A stretch of DNA of 64,000 bases, from the NCBI RefSeq assembly GCF_047948215.1, contig NC_134460.1, positions 149,786,049 through 149,850,048 on the forward strand, given 5' to 3'. Made by a program: the position numbers and the translations under genes. The notes under the pieces were generated by a model. That model saw only the letters and a program-made list of their open reading frames with translations. It searched no databases and was not told where the DNA came from. This DNA comes from Lycorma delicatula. Its lineage: Eukaryota; Arthropoda; Insecta; Hemiptera; Fulgoridae. Of this stretch, positions 28,401 through 35,349 are shown in pieces. The first letter of the stretch is position 1. Each line of letters starts with the position of its first letter.

Positions 28401-31400
28401 CTTACATGCTTTGCTGGGGAGTCCATTGAGCCTCGACTCTGATGCATTGCTCACCACACCATCTGAGCCAGTATCATCTGATAGCGGCAGCAACATCCTC
28501 CATAATTTACAGCAGAGGATCAGAAGTTTCCACTAGACCTAGGCAGTAGGAATTAAGAATATAATAGTTTTACGAGCTTTTGACAAATTTAATGAAAGAG
28601 TGAGTTTTTTTAACAATTGTACGATTTAGCAACTTTAGAAAGATCTGAAATTTCTTTAAAAATGGATTGAAGTTCCCATATAAATGCATTATTTTGCCCT
28701 AGCTATTAAATGGAATACCTTCTATTCCGTTTTCATCTTGTTCTTTTACTGATGTCAAGAGTCCTTGAAACCAATGCCTATGATATTGCTTATATGTGAA
28801 GATTATTTTTTTGACTGACTAAACCTTCCAGTGTCAATTACAATTAGGAATCTCATTTTGTACTTTAATTTTTTCTTTATTAAATCAATTATATTGTAGA
28901 ATTAGATTGATAAACTCAGAACAAAGTGAATGACGTTACTTATTTGAATATATTATAAAATATTTACTGTTAATTTGAAGAAAATTTATTCTTTAATGCT
29001 TAAATGATTTTATCAATTTTTATTGAGCAGGTGGTATTCACTGTTGTATATGTTTGTATTGTATACTGGATGACCAACCAGCCACGTGATATGAATCGTT
29101 TCTCAATGTTCCTAATAATAACAATACTGACCGCACTTGTTGCTCAGAGTGTGGGTTTGCTAGTAGGAGCTGCAATGTCTGTTGAGGTTAGTTTTTTAAA
29201 TGTTTTATTTTATTTTTGATATTATGCTTGTCATATTCTACCCAAAAAAAGCTTTCTTTTTACTTTTGTGATCTATTTTGAAACTTTAATATTCACCAAT
29301 TATTATTCATGTAAAATCAGTTATAATAATTAGAATAAGGTAAATTAATAGTGGTATAATGTGGCTCAGTATTAAAAATTGAGTTTTTCATAATAATTTG
29401 CTTGTAAAGTTTTTGTTACTTGACATGATATAATTTGCAATACCAGATTGCAGGATCTTCCAGCAGTCTGAGGATAGAGCTGATACATTCCTCTAAGAAT
29501 GAGTAGTTTTACTAAAAATTTACAAATTTAAGAATAACTAAGTTGCAGCGTAAAACTAAGATAACAAAACCATTATGCCAAGAAAAATTCCTCGGTTTGG
29601 TAACTGCCTGTAAGAATCCTACATTCTTTTTACAACTTTTACACAGTGCTGGTTGTTCAGGCAATTCTTGTTAGTGTAAAATGTCTACAACAAAGCAGTA
29701 ATCGACCAAAACATATATTTGAACATATCCAAAAATAATGTCTGAAATGGTTTTTCATAAAAATAGATGAAGTCTACTTACTTAATGTAAAAATCATGCA
29801 AAAGCAATGGAATTCTGTTTTCATATGAAATAAAAAATTAAATCTTCATTGTACAGATTCCTTCATTTGTATATTGTACATTGGGGCGCAAAATTGAGGG
29901 AATCAAGATGGCAGATAAGTAACAAATTATCTTAAAAGTCCACTGAAATGTAACCAATTTTTTTTTCAAGAAAAATTAGCCCCAAATGCACTGACTAAGG
30001 CAGTAAAAAACTCAACATGAGCTAGTGCTTGACCTCTACTTCTCTGAGAAGTACTTGATAAGATTCACTCTAAAACTTTTGGATATGCAGATTAAGTAGT
30101 TTCTTAAACAACTATGAGTGCTGTCCAGAAAGTAACTTATGTTTTGAAGTAAAAAAGCAACCAAATAAAAAAAAGAAATTTTATTATATATATTTGAAAG
30201 AGACAATTTTAAACTATTTTTCTACATAGTCGCCATTTAAGTAGAGACACTTATCATAATGATGATCACAAGCTTTTCAATTCCTCTCTGTAAAAGTCTG
30301 CCACTTTAGATTTTTGGCACCCATCTTGCACAAAAATTATGATAACCAAGCTTCCCCGACACAATTTCACTTTATGAAATTTGGGGGAAATGAAGTGAGA
30401 GTTCTGTAATCGTAATGTGGTGATTTTCACAAATTTTATCACTGATTTTCATCATCAGTTCATCAGTCACAAGGCTAGGCCGACCCCTGTGGTCCTCATC
30501 ATGACAATCGGTGCAGCCATTTTAAAACTGAATGCACAATTGCCTCACTCCACCTTCACTCATTATTACATCTCCGTACACCTCACAAAGTTGTCAATGA
30601 ATTTCAACTGGTTTGAGGTTTTTTCCAGTAAAAACCTAATCACTGAACGCACCTCACAACTCGCAGGATTTTCTATTGAACCACACATTTCAGTAATTCA
30701 CAATGAACAAAGCATAAAAATCACAGTCCACATGCTACGACAGCTTGATGCATACTGAGTGTTGAAACATTTTGATATCAAGATGGCGGCTCTATTCCCA
30801 TCCATCTTCATGCTAGGCAAAACATAACTTCCTTTCTGGACCGCCCTCATATTATTCGTTATTTTTTAAAATAAATACATTATTATCAATTATTGTTGTT
30901 GCTGTATTATTTTAACATTATTCTAAGTATTATTGACTGCTTCTGGTATATTTCAAGTAACAGTAAAAGTAGCATTTTAAGTTGCAGTTAAATAAACCAA
31001 AATTGCACTGGATTTTACCCAGCTTTCTTAACCTGAGTGAGAATTATAGGAAATGGTTCAATTAACATCACGTTGCTTTTGATATTTTACTTTACTTCAC
31101 AACCTTCAGTTTCTATGATACCCTCTGAAACATTCAGGTATTATGAAAACATCAGGTTATAAGGAATAGTTTATCATCTTTCACACAATTTCACAATAGT
31201 TTTCATTCATTATTCTTTTTTTTAACAATAAGTAATAACAATAATAATAAAAAATAACATATTCTTTATTAAATTTTTAAATGATACTTATTATATAAAT
31301 ATAATTTTATATTCTTCTTAACCTATTTGTTAAGTTAAACTTAATTATCTGATTATTATAATTTTACTGTAAGCTTTAGGGGAAAATATAAAATATTATA

Positions 31401-32938
31401 CAATAAGCAACACTCAAAAAGATAAAAATGAATAAATGAGTGCTGCTTCAAATTGATTTCTAATTGGTTACAGAATTAAATTGGTTTGCCATAGCAACAA
31501 TCAACAACAGGCACGTCAGCAACTTATAAATGCTTATATATTGAATTTTTATATAGATGCCCATATATAAGTTTGTATATTTTATGTTGAAATGCTTTGG
31601 GATGTAGATTTCTAGGTTATTGTTTATGTTGGTAAATTATTGTGGCTTTTTTTTATGTGATCACCATCTCAACCAGCTGATATGTTGATAAATAACTTTA
31701 CAATGAAAATGGACCTACTTTTGTAGCAGTTTCTGTGGAACTACCTGTGTTCTCCATGTCACATCCACGGCCATCCTATTCAACAGACTTCATTTCTTGA
31801 ATCCTTAACTCTTTTCTCTTGATTAAAATTAGATTTAACTTAAATGATACAAATAATCTTTATTCTAATTGTTATTTAAAATAACTTCAGCTTAAATCCA
31901 GACAATCACAGCTAAACAACTTAAAGCATTCTATGAATGAAATGAAAATGTAAATTAAATTATATTCTGCATTTATATTAACAAAAGTTTACTGTTCAAA
32001 TTGAATGCCCTGTGCAGTGATTACTTTTATGCCTGAGTATCATATTGAGATCAACTGATGCAAAATATTATTGTCAATTTTTTCCTTCAGTTGATCGATA
32101 GCATGGAAATTTAATCACATATAGACAAATCTGGGAAATGTGGAGGCCATTGCTTTGCTAACAGTTTGTTCTGTAAAAGTCACATGAACGCTGACTAGTG
32201 TGACTCTTTGTTGTACCATGCTCAGTCTTGTTGAAGCCATACTTTACACCGCTTTGTTATGATACCTGATACATAGATTTTTTCCAGACTAACAGAAATT
32301 CTTCTTTGTATATCAATTACAGCCTCTGGAATCCTAATGGAAGTTGCCTATTTAATTTTGCATTTTAGACTGACATTAAACATCATTTTTTAACCAAATC
32401 ATGTATGCTATTCTTTGATGGGAAATTTTTCTGTGATTACTTGATGAATTTTGTTAAAGGATCCAGAAATGCACATAAGCAACATATAGCAACCCTTTCC
32501 TCAATCAAATAAGGTACTTTAGAATAACATAACTGCAAAGAACAGTTATTCTTATATTTACTAAACTATTATGAAAATTACATTATGTTTCAGAATGGAA
32601 CTTATTTTGGACCGGTGACTGCTATACCTTGTGTTTTATTTTCTGGATTTTTTGTAACATTAAACGCAATTCCATCATATCTTCAGTGGTTATCGTATCT
32701 TTCATATATAAGGTTTGGTTATGAAGGGTGTATGCTTGCCGTTTATGGTTTCAATAGAGCCAGATTAAAATGTTCAGAACCGTATTGTCATTTTCGTAAT
32801 CCAGAAAAATACCTTGAAGAATTAGATATGGCTGATACATTATTTTGGGTAGATGTTGTCGTTTTAATAATTTTTTTTGTAGTATTACGTATTGTAACAT
32901 ATGTTGTTTTAAGATGGAAAATTCATTCTTGGACATGA
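1302..32938 (+). CDS. ABCG-family half-transporter, 3' part of gene (8 exons, 5' end outside window)
   Basis: This entry gives the overall model. Coding exons are 1302-1447, 10216-10454, 14779-14928, 18231-18388, 21302-21470, 23951-24051, 29031-29186 and 32594-32938. Every acceptor is AG, every donor is GT, and codon phase is conserved across all seven junctions, giving 487 codons plus a stop. In order the product carries the ABC signature, Walker B, D-loop and switch His, then a variable linker, then a six-helix-type transmembrane domain. ABCG proteins are half-transporters (nucleotide-binding domain first) that dimerise and move lipids, sterols or pigments. Membrane-domain wording such as PxEMxVFxREHLNxWYSLK and GPVTAIPxxLFSGFFV resembles ABCG1/ABCG4 more than white/scarlet, from memory of the family. 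ABCG1-like proteins are about 650-680 residues, so roughly 180 N-terminal residues including Walker A are missing. The substrate is not deducible. Confidence 0.93.
1448..3039 (+). other. Intron segment, no gene recognised
   Basis: AT-rich intron sequence. A slightly GC-richer patch at about 1660-1990 looks like old repeat sequence (gctggg, ggaggg blocks) but matches nothing else in this window that I can see. The small minus-strand frames at 2047-2268 and 2553-2750 have no family features. Confidence 0.5.
3050..4360 (-). pseudogene. Decayed non-LTR retrotransposon reverse transcriptase (LINE)
   Basis: Read on the minus strand, pieces in shifting frames match LINE reverse transcriptase in order: a motif corresponding to the FVDFKKAYD region and [10 protein letters not shown] near 4200-4290; [19 protein letters not shown] near 4080-4140 (normally GLRQGDGLSP); and [20 protein letters not shown] near 3910-3990. 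Near 3400-3480 there is an [16 protein letters not shown] segment of the C-terminal region. The GNGFS change and several frameshifts show it is dead. The clade is uncertain. It lies antisense in the first complete ABCG intron. Confidence 0.8.
4440..7880. other. Intron segment, unassigned; GC-shifted patch at 6.8-7.8 kb
   Basis: Positions 4440-6800 are AT-rich with no gene recognised. Positions 6820-7790 are less AT-rich and probably repeat-derived. They include a perfect 11-bp hairpin (7171-7195) and short C/T-rich minus-strand frames with loosely repeated wording. I could not assign a family. Confidence 0.4.
7171..7195. repeat. Perfect 11-bp inverted repeat (hairpin), 3-nt loop
   Basis: The arms ctggtcctccg (7171-7181) and cggaggaccag (7185-7195) are perfect reverse complements around the loop ggc. 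The hairpin is very GC-rich in an AT-rich intron. Its function is unknown. Confidence 0.9.
7890..9320 (+). pseudogene. Broken copy of an unnamed multicopy arthropod protein family
   Basis: The + strand holds an ordered series of segments in changing frames. They include [23 protein letters not shown] (7890 on, Cys lost at the end of a usual DCYFCL), [26 protein letters not shown] (about 8420), [15 protein letters not shown] (about 8580), [20 protein letters not shown] and [15 protein letters not shown] (8860-8970), [18 protein letters not shown] (about 9070), and [15 protein letters not shown] (about 9220). From memory these belong to a repetitive, uncharacterised protein found in many arthropod genomes; I cannot name a domain. 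Multiple frameshifts and stops make it dead. A second, shorter copy is at 50657-50960. A truncated SINE follows directly. Confidence 0.75.
9338..9479 (+). mobile_element. 5'-truncated tRNA-type SINE (family 1) with target duplication
   Basis: The tail sequence includes aaccatacatctcaggaatg, catatcatcctctgaagta and gaggctaaacaggaaaaag, as in the other family 1 copies in the window. The tRNA head is missing. Flanks aggcatggccatgca (9323-9337) and aggtatggccatgca (9480-9494) differ at one base and look like the target-site duplication. Confidence 0.75.
9500..10215 (+). other. Intron segment before exon B, nothing recognised
   Basis: AT-rich intron sequence with homopolymer runs. The frame at 9714-9980 has no family features and is treated as chance. 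Confidence 0.6.
10216..10454 (+). CDS. ABCG exon B: D-loop, switch histidine, end of nucleotide-binding domain
   Basis: The acceptor is tatttcag and the donor is gtaagt. The exon completes the D-loop SGLDSSS, then encodes the H-loop [17 protein letters not shown], with the His that senses the ATP gamma-phosphate. The typical ABCG stretch IYQGP ... NPADF follows. One base is left over, which combines with the first two of exon C to form Met. The frame shown after 10454 is intron read-through. Confidence 0.95.
10455..13260 (+). other. Intron segment, nothing recognised
   Basis: AT-rich sequence between exon B and the inverted-repeat element. The overlapping opposite-strand frames at 12960-13205 show no recognisable domain and start with no promoter or splice context that I can see. 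Confidence 0.5.
13261..14605. mobile_element. Unassigned element bounded by about 20-bp inverted ends
   Basis: The left end gtccctatcatcaccatct (13261-13279) and the right end (14586-14605), which reads gtccctatcatcaccaatct in reverse complement, match except for one inserted base. The interior is about 1.3 kb. A minus-strand frame next to the left end (about 13318-13412) is acidic and Asp/Glu-rich, and a 77-codon + frame at 13622-13855 has no known motif. I see no DDE motif. It could be a non-autonomous DNA transposon whose superfamily I cannot tell. The target duplication is unclear. Confidence 0.55.
14779..14928 (+). CDS. ABCG exon C: EVASGE motif and variable linker
   Basis: The acceptor is ttcttttag. 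The exon starts MEVASGEHG, the conserved end of the ABCG nucleotide-binding domain, then runs into a polar linker rich in Asn and Ser with no recognisable motif. The donor GT is at 14929-14930 and one base (g) is carried to exon D. Linkers between nucleotide-binding and membrane domains are poorly conserved in the family, so the lack of similarity after residue 9 is expected. Confidence 0.88.
14929..15428 (+). other. Intron segment after exon C, nothing recognised
   Basis: AT-rich intron with no repeat or gene that I can identify. Confidence 0.6.
15440..15667 (-). mobile_element. Short retroposed fragment with 11-bp direct-repeat flanks
   Basis: A GC-richer block (about 15465-15660) in AT-rich intron is flanked by aataagttact at 15429-15439 and again at 15668-15678. 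The left edge has tttgtttt, which on the minus strand would be a short A-rich tail. This fits a 5'-truncated retroposed copy on the minus strand. The source family is not recognised. Confidence 0.5.
15920..16190. other. Intron filler left of the mariner remnant
   Basis: AT-rich; no repeat end or coding sequence seen. Confidence 0.5.
16191..17260 (-). pseudogene. Mariner-family transposase remnant, 3'-truncated
   Basis: On the minus strand, 17190-16867 encodes a mariner N-terminal helix-turn-helix region ([19 protein letters not shown] ... [21 protein letters not shown]). Then 16556-16191 carries the catalytic part: FFWDAQG (first Asp), [12 protein letters not shown] (the usual second Asp of HDNA is Asn here), and [13 protein letters not shown] (third Asp). 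The spacing fits the D34D mariner pattern. The region between is frameshifted. The right end near 17250 reads tgagggatgttcaataattg outward on the minus strand and may be the terminal repeat; no partner is visible at the left, so the 3' end is lost. It lies antisense in the ABCG intron after exon C. Confidence 0.85.
17261..18230 (+). other. Intron segment before exon D
   Basis: AT-rich; nothing recognised besides the polypyrimidine tract and acceptor at the end. Confidence 0.6.
18231..18388 (+). CDS. ABCG exon D: linker and start of membrane domain
   Basis: The acceptor is cattttatag and the donor is gtaagt at 18389. Read in the phase forced by exon C, the exon is open throughout: a Ser/Pro/Thr-rich linker, then [18 protein letters not shown], which corresponds to the amphipathic connecting helix before the first membrane helix in ABCG proteins. 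It ends in phase 0. The exon is too short to stand out as an ORF and was found by following phase and splice sites. Confidence 0.88.
18482..19768 (+). pseudogene. Tc1/mariner-superfamily transposase remnant
   Basis: The frame starts near 18641 ([18 protein letters not shown]), is broken, and resumes at 19013. Catalytic landmarks are LSDDRTFKL (first Asp), [13 protein letters not shown] (second Asp), and [16 protein letters not shown] near 19420 (third acidic residue, Glu here). About 37 residues separate the last two acids. A single in-frame stop (tag in place of an expected Trp tgg, about 19402) and an upstream deletion inactivate it. The ends near 18491 (ccagaagttgcaactcactg) and 19740-19768 (ccaaaagtcactacctg in reverse complement) are weakly similar and may be decayed terminal repeats. 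Confidence 0.8.
19769..21301 (+). other. Intron segment before exon E
   Basis: AT-rich, with a short palindrome (atgtcagt-c-actgacat, 21125-21141) and an ATTTAAAT-rich patch near 20940-20990. No gene recognised. Confidence 0.5.
21302..21470 (+). CDS. ABCG exon E: first two transmembrane helices
   Basis: The acceptor is the run of t ending cag at 21299-21301, and the donor GT is at 21471. The exon starts [10 protein letters not shown], the canonical run into helix 1 ([15 protein letters not shown]). After a short polar loop ([10 protein letters not shown]) comes helix 2 ([19 protein letters not shown]). One base (t) joins exon F to give Phe. An ATG just upstream of the acceptor would extend the frame, but it lies in the intron. 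Confidence 0.94.
21471..22269 (+). other. Intron segment after exon E
   Basis: AT-rich intron with A/C-rich tracts; no gene or known repeat seen. Confidence 0.5.
22270..22620 (-). mobile_element. Non-coding end of a DNA transposon related to the 61.2-62.1 kb element
   Basis: This stretch aligns over about 300 bases with 61750-62085. Shared blocks include cttaatataccttacaaaat / cttaatgccttacagaat, tgttgatc..ctgctgttatttta, and agaattt.gtttttgtttac. At 61 kb the same sequence directly precedes a minus-strand transposase, so it is probably the 5' untranslated end of that transposon. No transposase is seen here. The right flank up to about 23060 has further repeat-like sequence that I could not assign. 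Confidence 0.6.
23382..23579 (+). repeat. Tandem duplication, two 99-bp units
   Basis: Units 23382-23480 and 23481-23579 both begin aagaaatagag and end cccagaatt, with only a few mismatches. The duplication lies within the intron before exon F. It is non-coding. Confidence 0.85.
23951..24051 (+). CDS. ABCG exon F: PMEM...[11 protein letters not shown] loop
   Basis: This 101-nt exon follows ttgttttag and has the donor gtaata at 24052. It encodes [19 protein letters not shown], then [14 protein letters not shown]. This segment between helices 2 and 3 is among the most conserved in ABCG1/ABCG4-like proteins and is the main reason for placing the gene in that group. It enters with two bases completing Phe and ends in phase 0. 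Confidence 0.94.
24335..24500 (+). mobile_element. tRNA-derived SINE (family 2)
   Basis: The head has an A-box-like tggcatgagtggtag and a B-box-like gggttcaaa, spaced as in a tRNA. The tail catcctctgaagcaataccta..gagactaaaag is shared with the family 1 SINEs. Between head and tail lies an internal foldback (24399-24427) not present in the other family 2 copy at 47.95 kb. Confidence 0.7.
24399..24427. repeat. 13-bp perfect inverted repeat inside the SINE
   Basis: The arms gcattttcacatg (24399-24411) and catgtgaaaatgc (24415-24427) surround the loop tag. A further direct copy, gcattttcacatgc, follows at 24439-24452. This looks like a templated local inversion/duplication. Confidence 0.85.
24540..26300 (+). 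pseudogene. LINE ORF1 (gag-like) fragments, with an internal duplicated module
   Basis: The + strand carries broken ORF1 pieces. At 24834-25028 there is a basic, Lys/Arg-rich segment. At about 25040 and again at 25585 occurs the same short module ([17 protein letters not shown]). At 25911-26255 the end of the frame ([19 protein letters not shown]) follows a frameshifted Cys/His zinc-knuckle region (CGEQAHEE ... CxxCKGEHSC in neighbouring frames). Zinc knuckles followed by CPxYKDERK are typical of the nucleic-acid-binding ORF1 of insect LINEs. The exact element is not named. Confidence 0.65.
26510..27150 (-). pseudogene. LINE ORF2 C-terminus and 3' end (copy 1 of a family)
   Basis: On the minus strand, 27145-26890 encodes [16 protein letters not shown], then [20 protein letters not shown] in an adjacent frame, resembling the C-terminal C..C...H..C tail of R1/Jockey-type ORF2 proteins. 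The non-coding 3' region to about 26510 aligns with 54840-55390: atgccggttgaaca / atgtcggttgaaca, catcaaggaactcc, and gggtaggcgca-type blocks. The fragment is inserted in opposite orientation between the two + strand ORF1 remnants. Confidence 0.65.
27400..28540 (+). pseudogene. LINE ORF1 (gag-like) fragment with decayed zinc knuckles
   Basis: In changing + frames: LTFNKPK-like and RYGVLDL-like sequence (27660-27760, where ORF1 proteins read RCFKCQxFGH), cysteine-rich remnants at 27780-27880, then [19 protein letters not shown] and [14 protein letters not shown] at 27890-27990. The tail to 28530 is Lys/Pro/Ser-rich. The motif CPxYKEE plus a following helix is shared with the 26.1-kb remnant, so both come from ORF1 proteins of related LINEs. 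Confidence 0.65.
28541..29030 (+). other. Intron segment before exon G
   Basis: AT-rich; ends with the pyrimidine tract and AG acceptor. Nothing else seen. Confidence 0.6.
29031..29186 (+). CDS. ABCG exon G: helices 3 and 4
   Basis: The acceptor is attgagcag and the donor is gttagt at 29187; the exon is 156 nt in phase 0 at both ends. It encodes a hydrophobic helix ([15 protein letters not shown]), a short polar turn (NQPRDMNRF), then [20 protein letters not shown]. The AQSxGLLxGAA motif is conserved across ABCG proteins. The preceding 4.98-kb intron carries the LINE patchwork. Confidence 0.94.
29187..30112 (+). other. Intron segment after exon G
   Basis: AT-rich; no coding or repeat assignment. 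Confidence 0.5.
30113..30851 (-). mobile_element. Internally deleted mariner element with terminal inverted repeats
   Basis: Left end ctgtccagaaagtaactta (from 30119) and right end (30818-30849, reading ggtccagaaaggaagttat in reverse complement) are clear inverted repeats of about 30 bp, bounded by TA. On the minus strand the right part encodes the N-terminal helix-turn-helix domain of a mariner transposase (KPVEIH, GGx[23 protein letters not shown]), and the left part encodes the C-terminus ([15 protein letters not shown] then stop). The catalytic core between them is missing, so it is a non-autonomous deletion derivative. The 113-codon + frame inside it is an antisense shadow. Confidence 0.88.
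30852..31989 (+). other. Intron segment, nothing recognised
   Basis: AT-rich intron sequence between the two transposon remnants. Confidence 0.5.
31990..32350 (-). pseudogene. Tc1/mariner-superfamily transposase C-terminal remnant
   Basis: The minus strand shows WLQQD near 32230, [14 protein letters not shown] near 32150, and a decayed C-terminal helix ending near 31995 (QFEQ). These correspond to the QQDGAxPH and WPPRSPDLTPxDF catalytic blocks of insect Tc1/mariner-superfamily transposases. Frames shift between them. Neither end of the element is seen. It sits 240 bp upstream of the last ABCG exon. Confidence 0.65.
32594..32938 (+). CDS. ABCG exon H: last helices, extracellular loop and stop
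   Basis: The acceptor is catt...tttcag at 32591-32593 and the stop TGA is at 32936-32938. The exon begins [20 protein letters not shown], then [18 protein letters not shown]. The large external loop has two Cys ([10 protein letters not shown]), usually disulphide-bonded in the family. The last helix is [20 protein letters not shown], followed by a short basic cytoplasmic tail, RWKIHSWT. The overlapping minus-strand frame is a shadow. Confidence 0.95.
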   Translation, partial: NGTYFGPVTAIPCVLFSGFFVTLNAIPSYLQWLSYLSYIRFGYEGCMLAVYGFNRARLKCSEPYCHFRNPEKYLEELDMADTLFWVDVVVLIIFFVVLRIVTYVVLRWKIHSWT

Positions 32939-34372
32939 AATGTTGATTAACTGTATTAAAAATTAAACTATCAGTTACTATCATTTGCTGTGCAAATGAC
33001 ATATTCAGTGAAATCTGTCACATAAATCAGGAAATATTCATTATATGAATACCGATGAAATGGTTGTAACCGACAGATTTTTTTTCTGTAAATACCATAC
33101 TTTGATTTCATTTGTAATTCATGTATTAGTTAAAAAATTTCACATAAATAATTTTATTTATTAACTTTATTTTTAAAAATTTATTTATCAATAACACACA
33201 TAAGGTTTATTAAACCTTATTAATAATGCAATTTCTTTTGGAAACATTGCATTACATTTGTTCTAATCAATTTTTGGAATTTTATAATTATATAACATTC
33301 TGGCTACTTTTCTCTCTACACTTGAAACATGTTCTGTTTAATACAGATTGTTCTATTCATATTTTGAAGCTGGATTGTTGTGGATTAATTATGGTGAATA
33401 AATAAAATATATATTCAATACCAACAAATATATAACATGAAAAAGTGGTTATCTGTAGAAATTTGTATTCTCTGTGCAACCTGATGGTCTAACTTTTAAA
33501 CAAGATACATTAGTTTATTAGATGCATTCTATTATAACTGTATTTTTGTGATATAAAAAAACAACATATGAATTAGTACTTTGTGAAACTAATAAGTTCA
33601 GTTTTAATTATAGATTTATTATTTAATAATGTCTAATGCATTAATACTATTATTATTATAAATGTGTTTTTATGTGTTAGTGAATGATTCATAGAAATAA
33701 TAGTGAAATATTAAATTAAAAATAATGTTAAGTAATCCTAGATACCAGTTAACATTACATAATATTTTGCTGGAGTTTGTGCGATGAAGACTCAGTGTTT
33801 AAATGTGCCCTATCATTCAGATAGTGAGGAATCTCTCATTCAGTCAGATGAATACAATTAAAATTATTGTAATTGAGTGTAAAGTAGGTTTAGTAAGTTA
33901 AAAATAATATATTAAAAGAATCTTGTTCATGCTGTATAATTTACATAGATTCTTTTAGCCTGTTATTCAATAGGTACACAGAATTCAATAAAGTGTAGGT
34001 ATGCACAGAGTCATATAAAACTTTCATTTTATTAAAAAAGGAAAAGAATTTGTTAATATTTACATTTTGCAAAATATGTCCACATGCATGTCATAAAATG
34101 TGTGCAAAAAGATTAAAAAATAATTTCTGAATTTTATAAGTTATAAAACTGGTAGGGCACAGTTTTCAATTCTTTTTTAAAAGGAAAGATAAATGTATAT
34201 GTAGGTTTATAAGTTTTTAAAAATGTTTAACTTTATTTTATTATTATACATTTTCATCAATTTATTTGTAACTTTGATGTTTTTATTGCTAAGATTGATA
34301 CCATTACAATTATGTAAATATTTTTTAAGTTGTTCCTAGCAGTACAGTAAGAACCTGTTTATCCTGTTTGAT
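32939..34372 (+). other. Probable 3' UTR and flank of the ABCG gene
   Basis: The sequence is AT-rich and non-coding after the stop. Candidate polyadenylation signals AATAAA occur at 33397-33402 and 33401-33406, and another at 33987-33992. Which is used cannot be decided from sequence. No other gene or mobile element is recognised before the SINE at 34387. Confidence 0.5.
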
Positions 34373-34386
34373 AGGCCAGGACATAT

Positions 34387-34673
34387 GGCCCACCAGGCTG
34401 GTCTATCGGTTAACTCATCATCACAGATCAGTTGAATTCGAAGTTGAGAGTTCTAAGGTTCAAATCCTAGTAAAGGATACCTTTATACAGATTTGAATAC
34501 TAAATCATGGATACAGATGTTCTTTGGTGGTCAGCTTTCACTTACCTGTACCATCTGAGGTGCGGTATACCTGAAACCGTGTAAGATTACATTTACATTC
34601 ATACATATCATCTTCATTCATCCTCTGAAGTAGTACCTTACGGTGGTTCCGGAGGCTAAACAGAAAAAGAGAA
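34387..34673 (+). mobile_element. Full-length tRNA-derived SINE (family 1) with target duplication
   Basis: The head has the A box tggtctatcggttaact and the B box aggttcaaatcc. The body contains tacagatttgaat and ttctttggtggt. The tail has catcctctgaagtagtacct and ggaggctaaacagaaaaag. The flanks aggccaggacatat (34373-34386) and aggccaagacatat (34674-34687) differ at one base and mark the insertion. Confidence 0.85.
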
Positions 34674-34928
34674 AGGCCAAGACATATTTGGCTTGACCAC
34701 GATATGGTAAAGTAAAAGTGCATTAAATATATAAAAAGTTTTTTATAGATGATTACATGACTTCATTAATATAAAATAACAAATAATAATTTTAGTAGAA
34801 CATGTTTCTAAAAGTTAAACATGGAAGAGGCTTACAATCTTTTAACAGTACATAATATAAAAGATAATCACTCAGTTTTAAACGTTACAAGAAATAGATA
34901 TATTGACTTAAATTATATCCACAAACAC

Positions 34929-35241
<313 letters not shown>

Positions 35242-35297
35242 ATGCAAACATGTAATAAAAGTTTTTAACTTTTGGAAGGGTTAACAATAGTATAATA

Positions 35298-35349
35298 GCT
35301 GAAGAGCACACTGCTCTTCAGCACAGGTTAGGCACACTGCCTAACCTGT
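35298..35349. repeat. Two adjacent perfect hairpins with identical CAC loops
   Basis: Hairpin 1 has arms gctgaagagca (35298-35308) and tgctcttcagc (35312-35322). Hairpin 2 has arms acaggttaggca (35323-35334) and tgcctaacctgt (35338-35349). Both have the loop cac and they abut with no gap. Both arms are perfect. They lie 58 bp after the TG tract. Confidence 0.95.

Noticed and set aside
30417..30758. 113-codon + strand frame
   Set aside because: Antisense to the mariner helix-turn-helix region; the minus strand carries the recognisable protein.
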